From the NCBI GenBank assembly GCA_958510875.1, contig OY294070.1:41430306-41494305 (forward strand): a stretch of 64,000 nt of DNA, in the 5' to 3' direction. This document shows positions 11,505 to 22,500 of this stretch, one piece after another. The notes under the pieces were generated by a model. The model saw only the letters and a list, made by a program, of their open reading frames with translations, was not told where the DNA came from and did not search any database. The stretch's first letter is position 1. Each line of letters starts with the position of its first letter. Source of the stretch: Endomychus coccineus. Taxonomy: Eukaryota; Arthropoda; Insecta; Coleoptera; Endomychidae. The position numbers and the translations under genes were made by a program.

Positions 11505-12600
11505 GCATATTTCTTACCATTAGAATAACTATTTTGTAGCTTCCTCAATTTCAACTGTTCAACATGTATATTATATAAATCAAGTTGAGCACTGTCAATC
11601 CCGCGCATTTGAGTCTGATTAAATAATATTTCAACATGTTGCATGATGAAATGAATTATTTTCAACCAGTAGTGAAATTCCGGGCAATTCAAATGTTTCA
11701 ATAAACTACTTGCTGCACTAATAGTAACTGAACCCATCCCATATTCTTCAATAATTTTTTCTAAATATTCTTTGAAAGAATCCTGGTGTTCAAATAATGT
11801 GTCACAGTTCGAATTTTGAAAATCCAGCGTGTAGGAACAGCGCGTGGTAATCGACGTTTGACTACTCCTTCAAGAATTACCGTTCGTTTGGGCGATCGAG
11901 AAAAAATGACTGCAAATTTGCAAAGAAAATTTTACTGTTTTATTGTACTGTGCCGCTCGTTCAGTAATTAAATTAAATTGATCCGCGTAACAGTGAATAT
12001 AATGTGCATGTGGAAATGTTCTTTTGATAATGGCTTGGACATCATTTGCCTTACGGACGCCCCATCGTAACTTCGAGTGATAAGTTTATTGTTATCAGAC
12101 CCAGAAGGAGAATTTAAAATAGTTTGCAATTCATTCAGCAAAGAAGACCAAAATCGTTCGAATATTTGTCCATTAAACACGTAAAGAATAATAGCAACCA
12201 TTTGCTGATGCTTAGAGGTGTCTGTAGTTTCACCGGCCTCTAAAGCAATGAAATTTGCAGATTTTGCCTTTGAATACTTGTAAACCAGAACCTTTAATGT
12301 GTATTGCAAGCCCAACGTCTAATTCAGCTGAAGCCTACATAAATACCTGGATTTTCCGAAGTCAATGTCGCATCATGGCCTCGTAACGTTAAATCAAAGG
12401 CTCCGCAAAATTTTATACATATAATTAACCGGCCCAAAATATGACTATTTTCTCCACAACTTCATTGTACTTAATTTTATGTCGCAAATAAGCACTGTCA
12501 CGTATATCCACCATGCCTAGAACACTAAAATCTATGCATGCATCCATGTGAGAAACATAATTTTCTTGTTTCTTTGCCCTCAACTTAATTGATTGGAAAT
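11505..12600 (-). pseudogene. hAT transposase fossil, ZMYM1/DUF4371 type
   Basis: Minus-strand degenerate hAT-superfamily transposase of the ZMYM1-like (DUF4371) group. From the N-terminal side, across frames: ACIDFSVLGMVDIRDSAYLR, then a segment FCGAFDLTLRGHDATLTSEN around 12400-12340, then ALEAGETTDTSKHQQMVAII (12200-12270), FERFWSSLLNELQTIL and NNKLITRSYDGASV. A further frame follows at 11468-11737 with LLKHLNCPEFHYWLK. Known family members have DET/DESTD in place of GETTD here. The C-terminal dimerisation region is not found and may have been lost to the adjacent TIR element. Confidence 0.65.
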
Positions 12601-12785
12601 GAAGCCATATGATAATAAATAATTTTATATATCAAATGTAAGCAAATCTTCTTGAAAAATTTTACTAAAAATTAACAATTTACAGTATCATTAATTAAAA
12701 AAACAATGTTTTGATCAAATTTTGAAATAAAAATATGTTTTAACAAATTTTGATACTTTTTTCTTCATCATAGCCATACTTTATT

Positions 12786-12832
12786 ATACCTGAGGATGAG
12801 GTGTAATAATTGACTTCGAAACCTGGTAGTAC
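12786..12832 (+). ncRNA. Hammerhead-like ribozyme fold, second family
   Basis: On the plus strand: stem I strand UAC, core CUGAGGA (12790-12796), one U, stem II GAGGU/ACUUC (one G-U pair), core GAAAC (12818-12822), a two-pair stem III (AC/GU) closed by CUG, cleavage triplet GUA (12826-12828), then GUA pairing back to UAC. The core matches the consensus CUGANGA...GAA...UH. Stem I is short, so tertiary contacts are uncertain. It is probably the 3' end of another Penelope-like fragment; no RT could be seen beside it. Confidence 0.5.
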
Positions 12833-13226
12833 GAATCTACAAAAAAAAATGGATTGTGAGATTAATATTAATATATTTTATTGTTGTTTGTTTATATCTA
12901 CCAGCACATGTTAAACTGTTTATACAGCAATTTGTGCGTAATTCTCTTTCGAGAGTTCTTTAATTGTTATCATAAGATTTATTTTATCTTGTAGTAATTC
13001 ATTTTTACTTTTTAGTTGTAATTTGGTATCGTCTATATCCTTCAGCAGAATTTTCAGATATTCATTCTGAATCAAGTAGATGAATCCACATTGATATTAA
13101 GAACTCTGATAAGAATTTCGCCAACTAAGTTGACATTTTCAGTAGATTATTAGAAAAATCATCTTCTGTTGATACTCAGTTGTTCATTGAATATCACCTC
13201 TATTAGACAAAATAGTTTCATTATTA
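12833..13226. other. Unassigned, with a short minus-strand coiled-coil-like frame
   Basis: About 390 bp without a recognised gene. On the minus strand a short frame near 12940-13060 reads KSKNELLQDKINLMITIKEL and looks coiled-coil-like, but it is too short to name. An A-run at 12840-12849 lies just after the hammerhead-like sequence. Confidence 0.35.
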
Positions 13227-14290
13227 ATAGTTTTAATAAAAAAAACACTTGTAATAAATTTTCACAAACTTCGTTTTTATTAAACAAAACGCAACATGTT
13301 TCACCACACGGTGGCTTTATCAAACAATGATTCATTCTTTAAAGATTGAAATTAAGATCAAGAAACAGGGGATAAGTGAAGTACGTGTACAGTAGGATAA
13401 GAGTTACTTACAAATAATATTAATAATGGAGAATTGGTAAGGTCTTTCTGATTATTTAAAAGGTTTCCTGTATGTTTAAACTTACTAATTCCAATTTTCT
13501 CTACGTTGTTTAATACTTTACTTTTAACTGACTTGGAGAATAACAAAATCATCTTTGAAATGATTTTTAATACGGCTTACAACTTGTGAATCTCCTTTCT
13601 TCAAATTAACATGTTCTTTAATTCTAGTTTTGAAAGACTGACCTATATAGAATTTATCACAATCTTCACACTCTACCTTGAATCTTCCTGATTCTTGATC
13701 TTTTTTATTCTTATCTTTGTTGTTTTTAATATATTTACCTACCGTATTATTTGTTCTAAAAGATGTGGTAACATTGTGTTGTTAAAGTAAATTGCATAGG
13801 TACATTATCAGAAAGTTCACCTACATACATTATTGATGTAGAATTATGAGTCTTAACTGTACTAGGGTAAACTAACTTCATTGCTTCATTATAATCTTTT
13901 TTCTTAAGTAAATCAATCACAATTTTTTCATTATAGCCGTTATTAGTTGTTATCTGTTTTATAATTGAAAATACCTTATGATAATTCAATTCTCACATGG
14001 GGATAGTAACAAGCTTATGTATCATGCTTTGATGAGCAGCCAGATTATGTTGTATGGGGTGGTTTGAATTTTTCTGCATGATAATGTCCATAAGTGAAGG
14101 CTTATGATATATTGAAAAGGAATGTTTACGATTTAATTTAGTTATGGTCAAGTCCAAAAAGTTAATAGTTTGATTGACTTCTACTCAAACCGTGAATTCT
14201 ATTTTGGGGTGTAGATTATTTAAATGTTAAATGAAAGAATCTTATTGTCTTTGTGCTCCATTAAATCATGTTAATATATCGTCAACAACA
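13227..14290 (-). pseudogene. Penelope-like element PLE3, minus-strand copy
   Basis: 5'-truncated PLE copy on the minus strand. It shows the end of the RT region, then the GIY-YIG endonuclease (VECEDCDKFYIGQSFKTRI, then KEHVNLKKGDSQVV) at about 13740-13560, then the 3' tail ending near 13227 (AATAAAAAC and a poly-T/A run). A degenerate hammerhead-like sequence (CCACCGTGTGGTGAAAC on the minus strand, about 13320-13285) lies in the tail; its first core reads UUGAUAA, so it is unlikely to be active. It meets an inverted copy of the same family at about 14290, where GTTGACGATATATTAACATG appears as an inverted repeat. Confidence 0.75.
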
Positions 14291-16253
14291 GTATTCATTT
14301 ATTGACATCGGTATGTTGACGATATATTAACATGCTTTGATGGAACACAAAGACAATTAAATACTTCCATTCAACATTTGAATAATCTAGTCCCCAAAAT
14401 TAACCTAGAGACATTATTATCCACAAAAATTCAAACCGCCCCATACAACATACACCGGCTACTCTTCAAAGATGATACATGAACTTGTTACTATCCCCAT
14501 GTCAGAATTAAATTACCGTAAGGAATTTTCAATTATAAAACAGATAGCAACTAATAATGGCTATAATGAAAAAAAAATTGTAATTGATTTACTTAAGAAA
14601 ATATTATAATGAAGCAACAAAGCTAGTTTACCCTAGTACAGTTGAGACTAATAATTATAGATCAATAATGTATGTAGGTACACTTTGTGATGATTTATGC
14701 AATTTCCTTAAAAAACACAAGGTTACCACATCTTTTAGAACAAGTAATAGGGAAGGCAAATATATTAAAAACAACAAAGATAAGAATAAAAAGATCAAGA
14801 ATTAGGTAGATTCAACACAATGTTACAATATCTTTTAGAATACGAAATACGGTAGGCAAATATATTAAAATCAAAAAAGATAAGAATGAAAAAGAATCAG
14901 AAGTATACAAGGTAGAGTGTGAAGATTGTGATACATTTTGTATGGGTCAGAAAGGAAAATCTTTCAAAACTAGAATTAAAGAACATTAAAATTTGAAGAA
15001 AGGAGGTTCAAAAGTTATAAACAATATTAAAGGATCCTCATTTCATAGATGATTTTGGGATTAGTCTAGTAAATGAAGTCCAAAATCGACCTGAATATTT
15101 AAATTTTTTTCTTATGAGCCGATTTTGATCTGTGAGGGCTCATTTTCTTCGTAATGATGTCTAGAACGAAGTGCGGGGGTTTATTTTTCTGACTAATTGC
15201 TTATATTGTTAATAAACAATAATTAGTGTTAAACAAATGCGTGTCTCAGAGCATTATAAGAAAAAATTAAAAAGTACAGGTTTTAAGCAAGTAATTGAAT
15301 ATTTTCAAGTGTTAAAGTAATAAACATAGGGTCACAAAGCTTACTCAATGTTTATAAACAATTTGTTAACTAACAAATAAAAGAAAAAATGAAATTAGGT
15401 CTGGTTATGCGGCGATGCCAATAGATTGATAGTCAGTACAGCTTTAGAAAACATTCATTTTCCCACCAAGCGAAATAAACAATTTATTGCAATTATATCA
15501 ACAAATTCGTGTTCATCGAGTTGAAAATATCCGAAATCGAGTCCAAAATCGCATAACCAGATCTGATTTCATTTTTTCGTTTATTTGTTAATTAACAAAT
15601 TGTTTATTAACAAAAGGTTTATTAACAAATTGTTTATGAACATTGAGTAAGCTTTGTGAACCTTTTTTTATTACTTTAACACTTGGAAATATTCAATTAC
15701 TTGCTTAAAACCTGTACTTTTTGATTTTTTCTTATAATGCTCTGAGACACGCATTTGTTTAACACTAATTATTGTTTATTAACAACATAAACAATTAGTC
15801 AGAAAAATAAACCCCCGCACTTTGTTCTAGACATCATTACGAAGAAAATGAGCCCTCACAGATCAAAATCGGCTCATAAGAAAAAATTTAAATATTAATA
15901 CCTTCATTTACTGGACTAGATTCTCCATAAGTCAGTTTATAAGTAAAGTATTGAATAACTCAGAGAAAATTGAAATTAATAAGTTTTTGAAAATACAGGA
16001 AACCTTTCAAATGATCAGAAAGACTTTACCAATTCTCCATTATTAAATTTGTTTTTAAGTAAATCTTATCCTACTGTACACTTACCTCACTCATCCCCTC
16101 CTTTTCAATCCAATCTAATATTTAAGGAATAAACCATAATTTGTAAAACCATTGTTTAATAAACCCACCGTTTGGTGAAACATGTCACGTTCTGCTTAAT
16201 AAAAACCAAGTTTGTGAAAATTTATTACAAATGTTTTTTTTTATTAAAACTAT
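14291..16253 (+). pseudogene. Penelope-like element PLE3, plus-strand copy with foldback insertion
   Basis: Mirror partner of the 13227-14290 copy. Across frames it reads the RT catalytic region (VDDILTCFDGTQRQLNTSIQ near 14320; the GTTGACGATAT sequence encodes VDDI), then GIY-YIG (YKVECEDCDTFCMGQKGKSF, then KTRIKEH) at 14905-14990, and the 3' tail up to 16253. A foldback element (15062-15918) splits it after FKDDFGI. The tail holds CCACCGTTTGGTGAAAC, the degenerate hammerhead-like motif shared with the minus copy. The pair lies just upstream of the first coding exon of the GD_N-like gene. Confidence 0.75.
15062..15918. mobile_element. Foldback element with TAGTC...GACTA ends, 3-bp target duplication GAT
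   Basis: An 857-bp near-palindrome inserted in PLE3. Left end TAGTCTAGTAAATGAAG, right end CTTCATTTACTGGACTA, arms of almost 400 bp. It is flanked by GAT at 15059-15061 and 15919-15921. Removing the element and one GAT gives GATTTTGGGATTCTCC, which aligns with GATTTTGTTATTCTCC of the uninterrupted PLE3 minus copy, proving the boundaries. No coding sequence. Related ends occur at 19240-21473, 33745-34955 and 45583. Confidence 0.85.
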
Positions 16254-16340
16254 AGATATGAATTTTCAACAAGTAAGCACTAAACCATCCAAAGTTATAT
16301 AATTCTTAAAATTTTCAGGTGTTACTAGCAATCGACCAGA

Positions 16341-16562
16341 ATGTGGAAAATTATTCAATTGCTATTTCTTTACATCGCATTGAGTTATGCTAAAACTGCT
16401 GTCAGAGTTCCACCAAACCCTTGTCCGGAAATGTTCAATATGTATAAAGGACCGGATGGGCTCATGTATGGTAGCATTACTGTGCAGTTCGATCAAACTA
16501 AAGTCTTTAAATTAGAAGTTAATGCTTCCTTTGTTGGAACTTTTACTCCTGAAGAAAGACCG
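16341..16562 (+). CDS. GD_N-like gene, coding exon 1
   Basis: 74 codons: signal peptide and first half of the GD_N-like domain, ending EERP in phase 0 at the donor GTAAGT (16563). A polypyrimidine tract and AG at 16317-16318 precede the 22-nt leader, which suggests a spliced upstream noncoding exon that I could not locate. Contains one NAS glycosylation sequon. Confidence 0.85.
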
Positions 16563-19500
16563 GTAAGTAGGTATTTGATTATTTTGATGTTGTCTAAACT
16601 GCCCGTAGATTAGTGTAATTTAATGATATATAAATTCTCGAGAAATAGGTCACACTAACACATATGCTTAGTGATTTCCTCTTTACATACGTTTCGGTCT
16701 CACGACAATCATCAGAAGACGTATTATGTCTAAAATGGAATTTATCGAAACTAATAGCACAAAGCATCTTTATCGCACCTATTTCAATTAAATATCCTCA
16801 CGTCGCCGAAACGGACGGGGAACCAAAAAATATAACGCTCAAGTATTCACTTTAGAACCAGATGTCAAAGATTTATGAGGTAATAGAAATAGGTTGTTAG
16901 ACCTCATTAGAGATATTGCTTTTTCGAGCATTCTATCTAAAATATACTTTTAACATCATAAAGACACATGTGATAATTTGCTGTTTTAATTTATTAAATT
17001 AGTATAAATCTGACTAAATGACTGAATCTCTGTTCTATGATTTACAGACTTGGAGTGATGTTTTATGTGAATCATCTCCTGAATAGATCTTTTATGATAA
17101 TAATTGGTTTCCTTAGTTGAAATATTAACATTTTTGTAATCTAATTGATAGTTATAATCAAAACAGTGTTTAACAAGAGCGGTAGAATCTTCTGAGTTTT
17201 TGATTCTTGTAGTATACTCATGGCCATACATTCTTTTTTGGAAATATTATTCAGAGATTCCTGTATATGTTTCATCCAATCTGAACAATTTAATTTGTAT
17301 ACTGTGTGGGGTTTATCTTTAGGTATTGAAGGTTTTAGATTTGAAAAATATTTCCCAACACAGTAAGTAGATTTATCCGTAACATTTATATTATTCTTTT
17401 TCAAACATTTCATGAATTTCTCTGAGGTCTCCGGGATGTATAGTAATGTTATAAAATTATCTGAATTACCGTTTATGTTATTTATATATGACGTTTTATT
17501 ATAGATTTTGTTCATTCTTTCTGTAATGATGGGATTGCAAAAATGGGTAGCCATTCATTTTCAGTGTATTACCAACAATTTTTAAATTTTGGGACGGTCC
17601 TCTGGGTGAGACAATTTATCCGCGCGATCTGTAAGACTTCATAACACATTTTTATAACTTTATGACGTGTACCTTGTCACTTTCCGGTAAACTGCTTGCT
17701 GCGGTAAAGTTCAAATCCTCGAGCGCCAGATTTTCTAAAGCTTTACTCCTTTTTGAGGACTTCTGCTGGGGTCCTCACCACAAGGCTTGTCACTATGCTA
17801 TCTATAGATAGCCTTGTCCCTACAGTGAAGTAAAACCAGGGCCCATTGGGCAGAAAACAGTATCAAAATAGGCTTTAATTACAATTGATACTTGGTTAAA
17901 ACTTAGCTCATTTAAAGATGGAGCATAAATAACTTAATAAAACGGAAAATTTCAAATATTAAAATATATAATGAGTATAACAAGTACACTTTCAGAATAA
18001 TTAGAGGAATTTAATTGAACGGTATAATTCACAAAAATTCACCCAGACGGAAAATGTAAAGAAGCTCAAGCGGTAAAAGAGAACTGTTACAACATATCTA
18101 TTTTTAATGTATGTTCGGTATTTAATTTCAATTCAACGGTACGGAATCGGTTGATGAATGATTTACATTTATCAATTTACGGAAAACACAAATCAAGCAG
18201 TTCCTAGAGTAATAAGCTGTGTTCAGTTATTATTCAGATAGCAGTATCACTTGAAATGTTCATAACACACTACGATATATTAAACGGTTAAAATTCGGTC
18301 GGATCGGAAAATATTGGCCTGTACTAGGTTTGCGATTGTACGATATCAGATTTTACGGTATATTCGGATAATTACTCTGATTGAGTTTATTCTGTCACAT
18401 CACTCACCCTTGTACTAACTAACAACGGAGTGCCCGGTAATCGTATGACAGTGCTACATTTCATACACTTTGCAGATTCAGATTCTAGACAATTAGGGCT
18501 TATACTTCCGGGATAGACACAGCGTGCACGAACCCTAACTATCGTATCTGCAATAACCCCTACAGCCACGGCCCGGGCTTCTCATTCGGATAAGGGGTTA
18601 TCGGAATGTTTTGGTTGTTCGCCCTTTTTACACATAAGGCTGTTCAAACTTTGATGCGTTAACTTACCAGATCGCCGTTTTTGCAACATAAGTTGATATG
18701 CAATTTTTTTTAACCGCGCATGAATCCACTATGTGCGATTCAATTATCGAAATAATTACGGACGTTCAGAAAAGTGACCATCACGGAATACACATTCGGA
18801 GTTCACGCATATCTGTTGAAATAATGAACTATTTAACCGGAGTTTACGTGTTATACTCTTATTTTCTGCCTGATCTAAAATAAATGATATTTCAAAATTT
18901 AAGCTTCGTTACAACTTGTTGGTGCAAAGGAATTGCAGTGAAGATAACTTTGAGACCAAACCACAAAGTTTTTATTCTTCCATCTACATCATGCCTAATG
19001 TGCAGGAAATTTATGTTTTTGTTCACTTCTGTTTCACAAATAAATTAAAGTTTACAGTGGAAATTGAGAACACACATTAGGCAATCATCTACATACCGTT
19101 CAAAGAATACGGGTTGAAAATCTAATCAATTTGTTACAGATTAATCAATACAGTTTAATCAGAAAGGCAAAACATTGTCTGCGCATCCTGATACATCTAG
19201 ATTCTAGATAGATCGGTGCTGCTTCAAATTATGTACCTATAGTCCAAGCAATAGACAGAAGTGCGTGCAGAAATTAATACCTGGAAAAAAATACAAGCGT
19301 ATAGGAAATTAAATTTAGAGGTGAGTTCTGTTTCATGCAACTCGATCTGAAATGGCGAACATAACCTAAAAAATTGGCAAAGTTGCAAAAGGCGGCTTTT
19401 CTTGAATAAGTGAAAAACTATAGCTCGAATCGGAAAAAGTTAAATGAGACAGTTGTTGGTATCGAACAGATCTATCGATTTACTCCCATGATAATGATCG

Positions 19501-22500
19501 ATATCTTCCATACTTTTCGAGTTATATTGAAAAAACCGTTAAAAATCAGGGTATCGAGAAGTCGTCAACTATTACGCTTCCATACTAGTTGTTTGCTGTA
19601 CGTATATCCCATGGCAAGCTTGAAAAGTATTTTATTTTAAATTTGAAATATTAATATTTTTTCGAAATATATCGATGTTTCGAAAAAAAGGTGCTCTCAT
19701 AAATTAGCTAGATCTTCTCAGCGGATCATCCTAGGGTAACGATTTTGGGTTTATTTTTTTTTTGAAGAGTTGTGTTATAATGCTATCAAAGAAATATAGC
19801 TATTTTTCGAATTTTAAGAATAGAAAAGTTACTTTGAAAAAATTTCCCTTTTTTTGTACATGTTTTTTCCAGATAAGTCCCACAATTTTCATTTAAGGAG
19901 AATATCTTTGACGGAAATTGATTCCTGACGTTTTTTCACGGATTACCAAAAGATAATGTTTCATCTACGACGTTCTGAACCAGAGATGATTTTCTTATTT
20001 CAAAAAAATCTATAAGACGCAATAAACATTTTACAGAAGTGGACGTTATGGATGTTAATGTTATATACCTACACTTTCAATAAAAAAATTGTAGAATATG
20101 TTTTATTGATTTATAGTATTAGAAATTGAGTAACAAAGTGAATCGTACGCGGCTGCCGGAGCGTGCGGCGGAGTGGGGGAAACTGATTTCGTTCATTCAA
20201 AGTGGCTTGTGCTTGCAAAATCTTCAATATCTCGGGTTTTGGATCACTTTGGATCACATACAAAAAACTTTTTTGTACTTAATCGGGGGAATATCGTTAT
20301 TTGCTCAGTGAATCATACTGACGTAATGCTTGTTGTGAGACACTTGTGAAAACTAATATAAGATTGCTGTATACCGCTACTTTGATTGTAAGGATTTTAT
20401 AAATATTTTATAATAATTTTGTAAATAGATGAAATTTCAAACTTATCTTAATATGTTGCATTTATTCAACTTTGTATCATAAAAAATTATTTACTGGAAT
20501 AATTAAATAATTGTTGAAGAGATCCGCAAGAATAACGTCAGTATGATTCACTAAGCAAAACATTTGAGGTATTACAAAAAAAATACATACGATATTCGTG
20601 TTTATCTCGTCGAGCTACCCCAGATTAAGTACAAAAGGATTGTAAGTGATCCAGAAGCAGAGATATTGAAGATTTTCAAGCACAAGCCACTTTGAACGTA
20701 AGAAATCAGTTTCCCCCGCTCCGCCACACGCTGCGGCAGCCGCGTACGCTTCACTTTGTTACTCAATTTCTAATACTATAAATCGATAAAATATATTCTA
20801 GTATTTTTTTATTGAAAATGTAGGTATTCAACATTACCATCCATAACGTACATTTCTGTAAAATGTTTATTGCGTGTTAGAGATAAGTACTTTTTTTACC
20901 CTTAAAATTTGAAAAAGCGCTATATTTCTTCAATAACATTATAGCACAGCTCTTCAAGAAGAAAATTAGCCTGGAATCGTTACTCTAGAACCATCCGCTG
21001 AGAAAATCCTAGCCAATTTATGAGAGCGCCTTTTTTTCGATAAATCGATATATCTCGAAAAATTATCAATATTTCAAATTAAAAAAAAATTCCTTTTCAA
21101 ACTTGTCATGAACTATACGGACAGCAAATAGCAAGTATCGAACCGTAATAGTTAACGATTTCTTGATACCCCGATTTTTACGCTTTTTCAATATAACTCG
21201 AAAAGTATAAGAGATATCGATGATTATCATGGAAGCAAATCGATAGATCTATTTCATACCTACAACTTTTTTCTATTCGAGTTATAGTTTTTCACTTATT
21301 TAAGAAAAACCGCTTTACGCAACTTGGCCAATTTTTTAGGTTATGTTCGCCATTTCGGATCGAGTTGCATGAAACAGTAACTCACCTTTAAATTTAATTT
21401 CCTATACGCCCATTCTTTTTCAGGTATTAATTTTTGCAATTTAACATTAGACCGTCGTCTATTGCTTGGACTACTACTCTTACAAAAGATGTAGAAAAAT
21501 GTTTTTATTATACTTGATTGAAAACACCTTATTTTCATCTATATTACTAATAATGTGAGATAGGCTTTTTCGGTCTAGCGCACGGAAAAAAGTTTTCTCA
21601 ATCTCCGATCTTTCCGTGCGCTGAAAAAAATACCGAATATATGACTTTAAAATAGAAATATAAGTAAACTAAATTTAAGAAAGTCTATGTGTTGTGACCG
21701 CCTTTCTCGGTAAAAGATAAGTTTTCTTGTTATACGGAAAAGTAGAAAGGGGTCACCACCGGGATGAGTGGTCCAGGGTCGTATATTTCCCGTTGAATGG
21801 AATATGCCAGATATAAATTGATTGATTCTTCACCAGTAAAACACAGATGGTTATTTATATACAGTTTATTAAATGAAATGATTGATTCTCGAAAATGTAT
21901 GTACAAAAGAAAATACATTTTTACACCTAGTCTTTTTAAATGAACAACAGTTTCATAAAATCACCTTAAATAATAAAGTCAAGTATTTGACCGAGTTTAT
22001 AACAATTAAGCAATCGGAAGTTCTAGAATATAATTCAAATCAGAATTTCTATTCGCGTGATACAGTTATTTACTTCGGACAGATGATCTCCGAGAAAAAA
22101 CGGAGACGCCAAGTAGTGTACGTTTGGAACGTTGACCCACAATAAAAAACCAGCCGAAATGAGTTAACAGTTCTTTAGTATCTGTCGCGCTGTCGACACA
22201 GGTGGTAGGTTGATTTCGAATCGTGGTAATTTACGAGTTCGCTAATAATATTCGAGTTCCTTACGGATCAGGTCTTTTCCTCAACACAAATAATAAATTA
22301 TTCGGTTTTTGCTAAATAAGATCTTGTGGGCAATCGGTCTGTTTTTCCCCAACACAAATAATAAATTATTCGGTTTTTGGGATGTGTATTCAGTCGTAGG
22401 GATGTCAGATCTTTTCCTCAACACAAATAATAAATTATTCGGTTTTTAGTAAATGAGATCTTGTGGGCAAACGGTCGGTTTTTTCCACAACACAAATAAT

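Noticed and set aside
13285..13320. Hammerhead in the PLE3 tails (also about 16158-16180)
   Set aside because: Stem II and GAAAC are present but the first core reads UUGAUAA or UUAAUAA, lacking the required C3 and G8; kept only as degenerate traces.
19410..20311. Short plus-strand frames in the 19-21 kb foldback
   Set aside because: The matching opposite arm carries the same sequence without a conserved frame; no domain recognised.
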